Origin: Planctomycetota bacterium
GTDB lineage: Bacteria > Planctomycetota > Planctomycetia > Pirellulales > Pirellulaceae
Length of the DNA: 13,514 nucleotides
Assembly (NCBI GenBank): GCA_026692885.1
Contig: JAPLNJ010000252.1
Location: 1-13,514 of the forward strand
Direction: 5' to 3'
Shown here: piece by piece, positions 1 to 8,300 of the stretch
Position numbering within the stretch: the stretch's first letter is position 1
How the letters are laid out: each line of letters starts with the position of its first letter
Position numbers and translations under genes: made by a program
The notes under the pieces: model-generated
Told to the model about the DNA's origin: nothing
What the model saw: the letters and a program-made list of their open reading frames with translations, nothing else
The model's database searches: none

Positions 1-17
1 TGTTTGCATTACCATCC

Positions 18-1484
18 TTGTCGATCTCCGGATTTGGGGGGGCAGTTCTTTGCACCCATACTCTGCCCGAAAACCCCAAGTCGCTGGAGACCAGTTTCTT
101 ACCCCAACCCCCCATCCATCCAACAAAGTGGGACAATCTGGCCAGGCAAGGGATCGAAATGGTCCAAGAGCACGCCCCCGACGTGGTGCTGCTGGATATT
201 CAATTGCCGGACATGTCAGGACTCGATGCCTTTGCTGAAATCCACCACATCGACCCTCGCCTCCCCGTGGTGATCATCACGGCCCACGGCACCACGGAAA
301 CCGCCATCGAAGCTATGAAACGGGGCGCCTTCGAATACCTGCTGAAACCGCTCGATCTGCCGGTGCTCCGCGACGTGGTGTCCAAGGCGATTGAGTTGAG
401 CCGCTTGAGTCGCGTCCCCGCGGTCTTCGAACAAGCGGCCCCCGAGGACCTCACGGTCGACCGGATCGTCGGCCTCTCCCCTCCGATGCAGGAGGTCTAT
501 AAGAGCATCGGGCGCGTGGCGCCGCAGGATGTCAACGTCTTAATCCTGGGAGAGAGCGGGACCGGCAAGGAATTGGTCGCGAGGGCCATCTACTCACACA
601 GTCGCCGCCACCAGAAGCCGTTTCTAGCGATCAATTGCGCGGCGATTCCCGAAGCCTTGCTGGAAAGCGAGTTATTCGGGCACGAGCGTGGCTCCTTTAC
701 CGGGGCCGAGCGTCGCCGCATCGGCAAGTTCGAACAGGCCCACCAGGGCACGATCTTTCTGGACGAGATCGGCGATATGGCGCTCGCCACGCAGGCCAAG
801 GTGCTGCGGTTGCTGCAAGACGGACGGTTCGAACGCGTGGGGGGCAATGAAACGATCCAAACGGATGTACGGATCATCGCCGCCACAAACCAGCACTTGG
901 AAGCCATGGTCGCCCAAGGGCGATTCCGCGAGGATCTGCTCTACCGTCTGAAGGTCTTTGCCATTCGTCTGCCACCGTTGCGAGAACGCCTCGAGGATCT
1001 GCCCTTGCTCGTCGAGCATTTCCGGCAACGGTTCGGCGGTGAATTACAGAAACCTATTCGTTGGGTGCCGGCCGAAACCCTGCAGACGCTCGAAGCCTAC
1101 GCTTGGCCCGGCAACATCCGCGAACTGCAGAGCGCCATCAAGTACGCCCTCGTGCAGGCCAGCGGCGACGTGCTCGCCGCCCACTGGCTGCCGGAAAACG
1201 TACAACATCCTGCGGCCTATCCGCCACCAGCTCTTCCGTTGGACTCGCGATCCGACGTGCTGGACATCGCCCGGTTGATTCGCGAGTTGATCCAGTCGCA
1301 AACGCCGGACATCTACCGCCGGGTTCACGGCGCGGTAGATCAAATCCTATTGGCCGAGATTTTGCGACACGTTCAGGGCAACCAAGTTTTGGCCAGCCAG
1401 TGGCTTGGTATTTCACGAACCACGCTGCGGGCCAAGCTGGGCACTCTCAGCCGTGATGATTTGGGGGATATGCAGGTGGAGTAG
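18..1484 (+). CDS. Sigma-54-dependent response regulator (NtrC/AtoC type), receiver domain truncated at the N-terminus
   Basis: This is a bacterial enhancer-binding protein that would remodel sigma-54 RNA polymerase by ATP hydrolysis. Counting from TTG 18, the receiver remnant covers about residues 41-130, with phospho-acceptor Asp60 (VVLLD), Thr88 and the Lys110-Pro pair. The AAA+ domain (about 148-395) has Walker A GESGTGKE 178-185, the sigma-54 contact loop GSFTGA 225-230 (the usual GAFTGA with Ala to Ser), Walker B TIFLDE 245-250, arginine-finger region FREDLLYRL 303-311 and sensor II WPGNIREL 363-370. A Fis-type helix-turn-helix occupies about 440-475. The normal receiver start (beta-1 with its acidic pair, alpha-1, beta-2) is absent: residues before about 41 resemble nothing in any frame. 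The frame stays open to the left edge, so the true start is undecided between an upstream site, TTG 18 and ATG 159 (AAGGGA 5 bases ahead; 441 residues). The domain assignment is secure; the activator's signal and partner kinase are unknown. Confidence 0.88.
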   Translation: MSISGFGGAVLCTHTLPENPKSLETSFLPQPPIHPTKWDNLARQGIEMVQEHAPDVVLLDIQLPDMSGLDAFAEIHHIDPRLPVVIITAHGTTETAIEAMKRGAFEYLLKPLDLPVLRDVVSKAIELSRLSRVPAVFEQAAPEDLTVDRIVGLSPPMQEVYKSIGRVAPQDVNVLILGESGTGKELVARAIYSHSRRHQKPFLAINCAAIPEALLESELFGHERGSFTGAERRRIGKFEQAHQGTIFLDEIGDMALATQAKVLRLLQDGRFERVGGNETIQTDVRIIAATNQHLEAMVAQGRFREDLLYRLKVFAIRLPPLRERLEDLPLLVEHFRQRFGGELQKPIRWVPAETLQTLEAYAWPGNIRELQSAIKYALVQASGDVLAAHWLPENVQHPAAYPPPALPLDSRSDVLDIARLIRELIQSQTPDIYRRVHGAVDQILLAEILRHVQGNQVLASQWLGISRTTLRAKLGTLSRDDLGDMQVE

Positions 1485-1538
1485 TCGAACACCAGGGGGT
1501 CGCTGCGCGGCGTTTTCTGACGCTGAACGGCCATAACC

Positions 1539-1553
1539 TGGACAGCGTGTCCA
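1539..1553. promoter_or_regulatory. Perfect 15-base inverted repeat, candidate enhancer-binding-protein site
   Basis: The sequence is TGGACA-GCG-TGTCCA, two exact 6-base arms around 3 bases. Its centre (1546) lies about 123 bases before the predicted transcript start of the dehydrogenase, the usual distance for an upstream activator site of a sigma-54 activator. I did not notice a second copy in the gap, and such activators often use two. The link to the neighbouring activator gene is inference. Confidence 0.5.
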
Positions 1554-1641
1554 ATTTCTGATCAGCGATGCCAACGGACTGGGAAGCCGAATTACGAATC
1601 TCGGCCTCGATGGCGGCCCTCGTCCCCTGTTCGTCCTCTCC

Positions 1642-1658
1642 TTGGCACTCGCTTTGCT
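1642..1658 (+). promoter_or_regulatory. Sigma-54 (-24/-12) promoter for glutamate dehydrogenase
   Basis: TTGGCACTCGCTTTGCT matches the sigma-54 consensus TGGCAC-N5-TTGC[AT] at every defined position, with the required 10 bases between GG (-25/-24, at 1644-1645) and GC (-13/-12, at 1656-1657). This predicts a transcript start near 1669 and a leader of about 143 bases. It is the only match of this quality I found in the intergenic regions, and it sits directly downstream of a gene for a sigma-54 activator. Confidence 0.78.
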
Positions 1659-1767
1659 CTGTCACACCGCCGAAGATTGCCGTACGGACCAGCGGGATCG
1701 ACTGCCGACATCGACTTGGAAGGCAGCCGATGTAAACGAGGATTTCGCTCTTCACCCGAACGCAAAC

Positions 1768-1795
1768 GCTGCTCAGCCCGATTTGGCTGGGCAGC
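1768..1795 (+). promoter_or_regulatory. Leader stem-loop adjoining the Shine-Dalgarno site
   Basis: GCTGCTCAGCC (1768-1778) pairs with GGCTGGGCAGC (1785-1795) over 11 positions, with one U-G wobble and the 6-base loop CGATTT. The stem ends one base before the AGAGGAGG ribosome-binding sequence. No T-run follows, so it is not an intrinsic terminator. A role in controlling ribosome access or mRNA stability is inference. Confidence 0.5.
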
Positions 1796-1796
1796 C

Positions 1797-1804
1797 AGAG
1801 GAGG
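1797..1804 (+). promoter_or_regulatory. Shine-Dalgarno site that fixes the glutamate dehydrogenase start
   Basis: AGAGGAGG lies 7 bases before ATG 1812. This favours 1812 over the in-frame upstream start at 1677, whose extra 45 residues are Arg- and Gly-rich, unlike the family, and would overlap the stem-loop and this site. Confidence 0.75.
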
Positions 1805-1811
1805 CAGAATC

Positions 1812-3260
1812 ATGACGTTCGTCGCTATGCGAGAAGCAAAGACTCGAAACGAACTCGCCGTCAAGGAGCCGAAGCACAGTTCCTCAAACGGTCGCACGGC
1901 GGGATACGATATTGCCCCGTCCGGATGGAGCGGCCCCGGCCTCAGCGGGCCGGAAGACCTGAATCTCTGCCACAGCGTCCAACATCATGTGGACCGCGCT
2001 GCCGAGTATCTGACAGCCCTGGACCCGGGCTTAGTGGCATTCCTAAAGCAGACATCCCAGATGATCACCATCCAATTTCCGCTGGAGATGGATGATCGGT
2101 CGATTCGCATGTTCACGGGTTACCTCGCGACGCACAGCCGGGCTCGCGGGCCCGCCAAAGGCGGACTCCGGTATCATCCCCAGGTCACCGCCGACGATGT
2201 GCAAGCCTTGGCCTCGCTCATGACGTGGAAATGTGCGGTCGTGGATATTCCGTTCGGCGGCGCCAAGGGGGGAGTGGCCTGCGATCCCACCCAACTTAGT
2301 AAGAACGAACTGCGCCGCATCACGCGCCGTTATATCAGCCAGTTGGGTAACGCGATCGGGCCGAATAGCGACATCCTCGCACCGGATGTGGGTACGAATG
2401 CCGAAACCATGGCCTGGATCTTTGACACTTATCAGATGACCCATCCCGAGACGAACAACTTCCCGGTGGTCACCGGCAAGCCGATCGATCTGGGAGGCGC
2501 GCCAGGCCGTCAGGAAGCTACTGGGCGGGGTTGCCTGTTTGCCGCTCAACAGGCGCTGTCGCGCGGTGTCGTTCCCGGTCTCCACTCGGTCGAGGGCACC
2601 TCGGTCGTGATTCAGGGCTTTGGCAATGTCGGTTCGGTCACCGCCCGGGCCTTTGCGGAAGCGGGCGCACGCGTCATCGGCGTCGGCGATGTCGGTGGTG
2701 CTGTAGCCAATGAGAATGGACTGGATGTCGCCGCGCTCCAGGCGCACGTGCGCACGGCGGGAACGGTGGCTGGTTTTGGGGGCGGCCGGTCGACGAACCC
2801 GGCGGCGCTACTGACGCTGCCGTGCGATCTGTTGATCCCGGCGGCGTTAGAGAATCAGATTCGGTCCGACAACGCGCTCCGCGTCCAGGCGCGATTCCTG
2901 GTGGAGGCGGCGAATGGCCCGACGACGCCGATGGCCGACCGGATCCTCTTCGACCGTGGAATTCCCGTCCTTCCGGACATCCTCACGAATGCTGGCGGCG
3001 TGACGGCCAGTTACTACGAGTGGGTGCAAAACCTCCGAATGGAAGAGTGGGAGCCCGACGTGATCGAGGCCAAGCTCAAGCAGAAGATGCAGCGGGCCAC
3101 CGACGCGGTGATCGACAAACAACGGGAACTCAACCTCGAGTCCCATGCATCGCGTCAGGATCAGTTACCGCTGCCAAATGCCGACTTGCGCATCGCCGCC
3201 TATGTCTTGGCTATCAGCCGCGTGGCGCGAACCACCCTGGAGCGAGGCATCTGGCCCTAA
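1812..3260 (+). CDS. gdhA: Glutamate dehydrogenase (Glu/Leu/Phe/Val dehydrogenase family)
   Basis: This 482-residue cytoplasmic enzyme should interconvert glutamate with 2-oxoglutarate and ammonia using NAD(P). Conserved elements in order are KGGLR (Lys117), MTWK (Lys140), PFGGAKGG with the catalytic Lys152, PDVGTN with Asp192, TGKP 221-224, GGAPGRQEATG 228-238, the Rossmann motif GFGNVG 269-274, AANGPT 366-371 and NAGGVTASYYEW 393-404. Lys117 in KGGLR marks glutamate-type enzymes; leucine and phenylalanine dehydrogenases lack this lysine, so glutamate is the likely substrate. Nucleotide preference cannot be told from sequence. About 50 residues before the catalytic fold, rich in Ser, Gly and Pro, are longer than usual. 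The start follows from the AGAGGAGG site. It lies downstream of a sigma-54 activator gene and carries its own sigma-54 promoter, which suggests control by nitrogen status or a related signal. The closing stretch faces the convergent TolC-type gene 104 bases away. Confidence 0.93.
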   Translation: MTFVAMREAKTRNELAVKEPKHSSSNGRTAGYDIAPSGWSGPGLSGPEDLNLCHSVQHHVDRAAEYLTALDPGLVAFLKQTSQMITIQFPLEMDDRSIRMFTGYLATHSRARGPAKGGLRYHPQVTADDVQALASLMTWKCAVVDIPFGGAKGGVACDPTQLSKNELRRITRRYISQLGNAIGPNSDILAPDVGTNAETMAWIFDTYQMTHPETNNFPVVTGKPIDLGGAPGRQEATGRGCLFAAQQALSRGVVPGLHSVEGTSVVIQGFGNVGSVTARAFAEAGARVIGVGDVGGAVANENGLDVAALQAHVRTAGTVAGFGGGRSTNPAALLTLPCDLLIPAALENQIRSDNALRVQARFLVEAANGPTTPMADRILFDRGIPVLPDILTNAGGVTASYYEWVQNLRMEEWEPDVIEAKLKQKMQRATDAVIDKQRELNLESHASRQDQLPLPNADLRIAAYVLAISRVARTTLERGIWP

Positions 3261-3353
3261 GCGGTTATTCGCATCACACGGCAGCCATTTGCTTCCGCGT
3301 GTTTGCTGCGCAACCCGCCGCACAGCTCACTTGTGGGCCGTGCCACACGGACT

Positions 3354-3378
3354 CAACGACAGGATCAACGACAAGGAT
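3354..3378. repeat. Short tandem repeat spanning the stop codon of the TolC-type gene
   Basis: CAACGACAGGAT (3354-3365) is followed directly by CAACGACAAGGAT (3366-3378); the copies differ by one inserted A. The TGA stop of the TolC-type gene (3365-3367 on the - strand) falls across the junction. It looks like a slippage duplication at the gene end. Confidence 0.6.
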
Positions 3379-5020
3379 CGGTGAGCACATGCGGACACAC
3401 CGGAGCCATCTGCGGAGGACGATTCGTATCGACCGGCTGAATTTCGCCGGTGGGTCGCTCTACGGCCAAAGTACGCGCGGGGAATCCCAACGCATGATAC
3501 AGCTGGAATTCCGCCTGATTGTAGGCAGTGATGGACCGGAAGTAGTTTTCGTAGGCGCGATTCAACTGTTGCAGCGCCGCCACGGCTTCCTGCGGACGAT
3601 TGACGAGCTGCAGCAGATCGCCAGCACCTCGGGCCTGACCGAGGCCCCGCAGGGTGCCTTGGAACGCTATCAGGGCCTCCTTGACCCCCTGCTCGGCCTC
3701 GCCCACCTGGGTCACTGCGGCTTCGAGTTGGGCCTGGGCTTGGACCACTTCCTGGGCGATTTGGTCCTGCGTGTTGAACAACGCGATGAGGGCCTTCTGT
3801 TGTTCGGCTGCTCGTTCACGGACCAGGGTCCGGTTCCCCAAGCCGAGATTTTGCAGCGTCCAGACGACTCCCAGATCCACGTCGGTGCGGCCGCCCCAGG
3901 TCTCCAGGCCAGCATTTCTTCCGCCGCCGAAGAAGCCGGCGTTCAGAGCACCGCCGGGACCGCGACCCTGCAATACCACGCTCGGAATCAGCGGCCGGAG
4001 CCGTTCTTGTCGGAGTCGCTCCAGCGTCGCGTCGACCAAGGCCCGCTGGGAAGCCAGTTCCGGACGATTGGTGAGGCCGACCGGAACCAAGGCATCCACG
4101 AAGATTTCCGGAGAAATCAAGGTGACCTGGAGATGGGGCGGTTCCAACGGCACGACGACGGAACTGGGATTCAGCCGCAACACACGCGTCAACCGGGCGC
4201 TCGACACGCGCCAGATCGACCGCGCGCCCGCCACTTCCTGTCTCAACTCGATCACAAAGGCGCGCGCCCGATCGACCTCGATCTCGGGAATCAAGCCCGC
4301 GGCCAAACCCGATATTTTTTTCACCAGGTCTTCGCCCTTGGCGACCGTGTCCAGCGTGGCGGCCAGTTTGCCACGGGAGTATTGCACATCAAAGTAGGCG
4401 AGCGCCACGGCCAACAAGGCGTCGTTGCGGGCCGCCTGGACGTCATATTGCCGGGCTGCGAGTTCCTGCCGGGCCGCCAATGGTCTGAAGAGGGCGTCCG
4501 TGACACCCAGGCTCAACGTCGCGCCACCGCCAGCCACGAACGAACTCTTGTTGGGGAAGAGCACCGTTCCGTCGACGGCTTGCTCCGCACCACTGTGGTC
4601 GTAGTAGTCCAGGCCGATATTGAGATTCGGCAGCCACAGGACGCGTGCGTTCTGCAGTTGCGCCGCCGCCTGGGCCTCGCTCGCTTCAGCCGCAGCGATC
4701 ACCAACGGCCGCGCGTTCGACAAATACAGCGCGGTGGCCAGATTGATCGGGAGCACCTGATCAGTCTTGGCTGGCTCGGCAGATCTGAGTGTCGGCGGTT
4801 GAGCATTCGGCGTCAGCCGGGGTCCCTCCAGGACGGGTTCCGGAACGGAACGGGACAACGGTGCAGGCAGGGGCTGGATCTCCTCAGTTGGCGGTGGATC
4901 CCTGTCCGAAAGCTGAAGGCCAACGCCCTGAGCCAGTGCCGTTCCCTGGCTGAAAGCCAATGCGAGAAGCAGGGTGAGCCGCAGAATCAGACTCGCATCA
5001 ACCGAATTTCTCGGGGGCAT
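3365..5020 (-). CDS. TolC-type outer-membrane efflux protein
   Basis: This 551-residue protein is predicted to form the trimeric outer-membrane and periplasmic channel of a tripartite pump. Residues 1-31 form a signal peptide with a hydrophobic core and a cleavage site near ALAQG, without a lipobox cysteine. A Pro-rich linker (about 42-82) precedes two outer-membrane-efflux repeats (about 90-285 and 315-515), mostly long Ala/Gln/Glu/Arg helices; conserved-looking points are INLATALYLSNARP near 92 and the NRPE motif at 318-321. The closing 30 residues are Pro-rich with two cysteines (542, 550). ATG 5020 is supported by GAGG (5028-5031 on the - strand) 7 bases upstream. It is divergent from the RND pump and adaptor genes, with which it should assemble. 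Low sequence identity is typical of the family, so the call rests on architecture and context. The substrate is unknown. Confidence 0.87.
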   Translation of the reverse strand: MPPRNSVDASLILRLTLLLALAFSQGTALAQGVGLQLSDRDPPPTEEIQPLPAPLSRSVPEPVLEGPRLTPNAQPPTLRSAEPAKTDQVLPINLATALYLSNARPLVIAAAEASEAQAAAQLQNARVLWLPNLNIGLDYYDHSGAEQAVDGTVLFPNKSSFVAGGGATLSLGVTDALFRPLAARQELAARQYDVQAARNDALLAVALAYFDVQYSRGKLAATLDTVAKGEDLVKKISGLAAGLIPEIEVDRARAFVIELRQEVAGARSIWRVSSARLTRVLRLNPSSVVVPLEPPHLQVTLISPEIFVDALVPVGLTNRPELASQRALVDATLERLRQERLRPLIPSVVLQGRGPGGALNAGFFGGGRNAGLETWGGRTDVDLGVVWTLQNLGLGNRTLVRERAAEQQKALIALFNTQDQIAQEVVQAQAQLEAAVTQVGEAEQGVKEALIAFQGTLRGLGQARGAGDLLQLVNRPQEAVAALQQLNRAYENYFRSITAYNQAEFQLYHALGFPARTLAVERPTGEIQPVDTNRPPQMAPVCPHVLTDPCR

Positions 5021-5381
5021 GGTCTCACCTCGTTGCGGGGGCCAATTGCGTGGAAGCTCGGTCCCCTAGGGAGGCCCCGCCACAGCGAGAGCTACCCGCC
5101 CTTGCGATGGTCGCTCACGTGTCACTGTCGCGGCATGAGCAGAACTATCGAGAACGCACAAGAACCGCTTCGAAGCTGCACGCTCTGTGGTTCGTATCGG
5201 TTATTATGTCGCTGGCTCTCCACAAGATCCTGCCATGCATTCATTCGCCTTCCACCGGCCTGCCTGTCTTGCCTGCCTTAACACGCCGATAATGCGACTG
5301 CCCGTAGAATGCCTATCGGGCGATCGTAGTTTTCTGCTTTACTGACAACGAATTCACCAAGAAACGCCGGGACGTGTTGTT
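5021..5381. other. Divergent intergenic region between TolC-type gene and RND pump gene
   Basis: This 361-base gap should hold promoters for both directions. I looked for -24/-12 elements and for paired -35/-10 hexamers on both strands and found none convincing; GATAAT (5288-5293) and TATTAT (5202-5207) are isolated -10-like hexamers without a fitting -35. A local direct repeat of TGCCTG occurs at 5261-5276. No coding frame in the gap has family character. Confidence 0.6.
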
Positions 5382-8300
5382 ATGAACCTGATTGCTTTTG
5401 CCTTGCGGAAACCGATTACCTTGGCGACGGTTATTCTTTCGCTTGTGGGCGGTGGCCTGCTAGCGCTCAGCCAGATGAGGGTCGACATCTTTCCGGCCCT
5501 CAACATGCCGCAGATCTATGTGGTCAATAACTATGCCGGCATGGACCCCAGCCAGATCGAAGGCTTCATAACCAACGTCTACGAACAGAACTTTCAGTAC
5601 GTCGACGGGATGAAGTCGATCGAATCCAAGAACATCCAGAATCTGACCCTGATCAAGCTGACTTTCTATCCCGGCACCGATATGTCGGCGGCCATGTCCC
5701 AGGTGGTCAGCCTGGCGAACCGGGCCGGGGGGCAGATGCCGCCCAGCGTGCTGCCCACCTTCGTGATGCGATTTGACGCGGCCAACGTCCCCATCGGTTA
5801 CCTGGTGCTCGACAGTGCCACCCGGCCGCTGGGGCAACTGACCGACCTGGGCATCTTTCGCATCAAGCCTCTGTTGGTCGAGCAGGTGCCCGGTACGGTT
5901 TCCTTTGCCCCCTTTGGCAGTAACACCCGGGCGATCGTCGTCATGGTCGATCCCGATCGGCTCCGGTCCTACAATTTGTCGCCCGAAGATGTGGTGCGGG
6001 CGCTGGGCACCGGAAACGTTGTGGCGCCGTCCGGCAACCTGTATACCCGGGGGCAGATGCCTTTGGTCCAGACGAACGCCATGGTCGCCGACCCGCAGGA
6101 GCTCGCCAGCATCCCGATCCAAGCAGGCAAGAATGTCTATATCCGTGATGTAGCCACGGTCCAGGACGGCACCGACATCAATTTCGGTTGCGCTTTGGTG
6201 AATAGCCGCAAATCGGTCTATATCCCGGTGGTCAAGAAAGACACGGCGTCGACGTTGACTGTCGTGCAGCAGATCCACAAGGCCATGCCCCTGTTCCGAT
6301 CCGCGGTGCCTGAGGACGTCCAGGTTCGTTACGAGTTCGACGAGTCCCCAACGGTCCGCGCGTCCATCAAGACCGTGGCCAGCGAAGCGGCGATTGGTGC
6401 CGTACTGACGGGGTTGATGATCCTAATCTTCCTGCGCGACTTGCGTAGCGTGGTCGTGGTGCTGGTCAGTATCCCGTTGTCGCTGGTCGGGGCGTTGCTC
6501 GGCCTGTGGCTGTTCGGCCATACGATCAACATCATGTCGTTGGGCGGCTTGGCATTGTCCATCGGGATCCTGGTGGATGTGGGCATCGTGACGGTGGAGA
6601 ACACCCATGCCCAGATGCACCACGCGACGTCCATCACCCGGGCGGTGCGACAGAGCGACGCGGCCACCGCATCCGCGCGGTTGTTGTCCATGCTGTGCGT
6701 CCTCGCCGTGTTCATTCCCACCTTCCTGATGAAAGAGCCGGTCCGGTCGTTGTTCATGCCCCTGACGGTGGCCGTGGGAGTGGCCATGATCGTCGCCTTC
6801 GTGCTGTCCAGTACGGTCGTGCCGGTCATGTCGGTCTGGCTCTTGAGGCACCAACCCAAACTGGTTGGTCCAGAAGGCTTCCTGGACCGGATGCTACCGC
6901 GTTTCGGCAGGATTGTGCGAGGGATTGTCCGCCGCCGCCGACTGGTGGTGCCGGCCTACCTAGTCGTTTGCGGCCTGGTGCTTTGGTTCGTCGGCCGCCA
7001 GGTCGGCACAGAGTTGTTTCCGCAGGTGGATTCCGGCCAGTTCGTGCTCCGCTTTCGGACCCCTCCAGGTTCGAACTACGAACTGACGCGCAAGGTCGCG
7101 ACCAAGATTCTGGAAGTGATCGATGAGCAAGCCAAACACGAGGTCGCGATTTCGATGGGCTACGTCGGTCTGGCCGCCACCAATACCGCCACCAACAACC
7201 TACTGCTGTTCATGCGGGGCACGGACGACGGGCAACTACGGGTTCGGTTGCAGCCGGACACACACGTCCGGCTGAGCGATTTGCGAGACCGATTGCGCAA
7301 GGCGCTGCCGGAAGAGGTCGTGCCGTGGCTGGCTGGCGTCCTGGAGCAAACCGGCTGGTCGCACGAGGAGGCGCAAGCCCGCGCCCGGCTGACGTCCTTC
7401 GGTTTCGAGCCGGGTGACGTGGTCAGCCAAGTGATGAGCTTCGGCTCGCCGACGCCGATCGAGGTGGTCGTGATGGGGTCCAATCGGGACGACATCCGAG
7501 CCCACGCCTTGAAAGTTCTCGGCGAGATGAAGAAGATCTCCACGCTCCGCGACGTCCAACTCTACCAATTGCTCGATTATCCGACCGTGCGTATCGACAT
7601 CGATCGCGAACGGGCCGGCTTGAGCGGTGTCTCCATCAAGGACGTTACCGATGCGCTCCTGGTGGGCACGTCCTCCAGCCGCTACGTGGCCCGCAACTAT
7701 TGGCGTGACCCGAAAAGCGGCGTCGATTACCAGATCCAGGTTCAGGTCCCCGCGCAACGCATGGACCGGCCGGAGAAGATCGAGACCCTGCCGCTGCAGA
7801 AAATTGATGCCGACACCAACCTGCTGGTCCGCGACGTGGCCACCGTGCGGCCCGGCACCACGCCCGGACAGATCGACCGCAGTTCGATGCAACGGTATCT
7901 GAGCGTCGTGGCCAACGTCGAAGGTGAGGATCTGGGCCGGGCCACCCAACACATCTATCAGGCTTTGGCGGACGCCGGCCAGCCGCCGCGCGGGGTGCGC
8001 GTTCAGGTCCGCGGACAGGTCGCGCCCATGGAGGAAATGTTCCGATCCCTGGCCGTCGGCCTGGCGTTGGCAGTGGTGGTGATCCTGATCATGTTGACCG
8101 GCTACTTCCAGTCGCTCCGCTTGGGACTGATCTCGATCGGTTCGGTTCCGGGCGTGGTCGCCGGCGTGGCGACGATCTTGTGGCTGACAGGCACGACGCT
8201 GAACATCGAGTCCTTCATGGGATCGATCATGTGCATCGGCGTGTCCGTGTCCAACTCGGTGTTGCTGTCGACCTTCATGGAGGCAGACTGGCGGAAGGGG

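Larger units (their letters stand above)
1485..1811 (+). other. Intergenic regulatory region between activator and glutamate dehydrogenase
   Basis: This 327-base gap contains no credible coding frame. Reading toward the dehydrogenase it holds a perfect 15-base palindrome (1539-1553), an 8-base palindrome CTGATCAG (1558-1565), a -24/-12 promoter element (1642-1658), an 8-base palindrome CCGTACGG just past the predicted transcript start (1680-1687), a stem-loop (1768-1795) and a strong Shine-Dalgarno sequence (1797-1804). I see no intrinsic terminator after the activator stop codon, so read-through from the activator into the dehydrogenase is also possible. Confidence 0.7.

Noticed and set aside
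1677..1811. Upstream in-frame start for the glutamate dehydrogenase
   Set aside because: The extension is Arg/Gly-rich, would run through the hairpin and the strong Shine-Dalgarno, and leaves only about 8 bases between the predicted transcript start and the codon.
3261..3364. Possible bidirectional terminator between the convergent dehydrogenase and TolC-type genes
   Set aside because: Only 5-bp stems could be drawn and no T-run follows on either strand.
5248..5264. Possible - strand -24/-12 element ahead of the TolC-type gene (GG and GC 10 bases apart)
   Set aside because: Only the GG and GC match. The rest of the consensus is absent, so it is expected by chance in GC-rich DNA.
2822..5281. 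A very long open + strand frame (819 codons) across the end of the dehydrogenase gene and the whole TolC-type gene
   Set aside because: It is in codon register with the antisense TolC-type gene, where stops would require rare TTA, CTA or TCA codons. Its translation is Arg/Gln/Gly-rich without family features, while the - strand product has a signal peptide, a Shine-Dalgarno and TolC architecture.
5460..6278. Long - strand open frame (272 codons) inside the RND pump gene
   Set aside because: It is an antisense shadow of a clearly conserved pump; its composition is His/Asp/Arg-rich without motifs.
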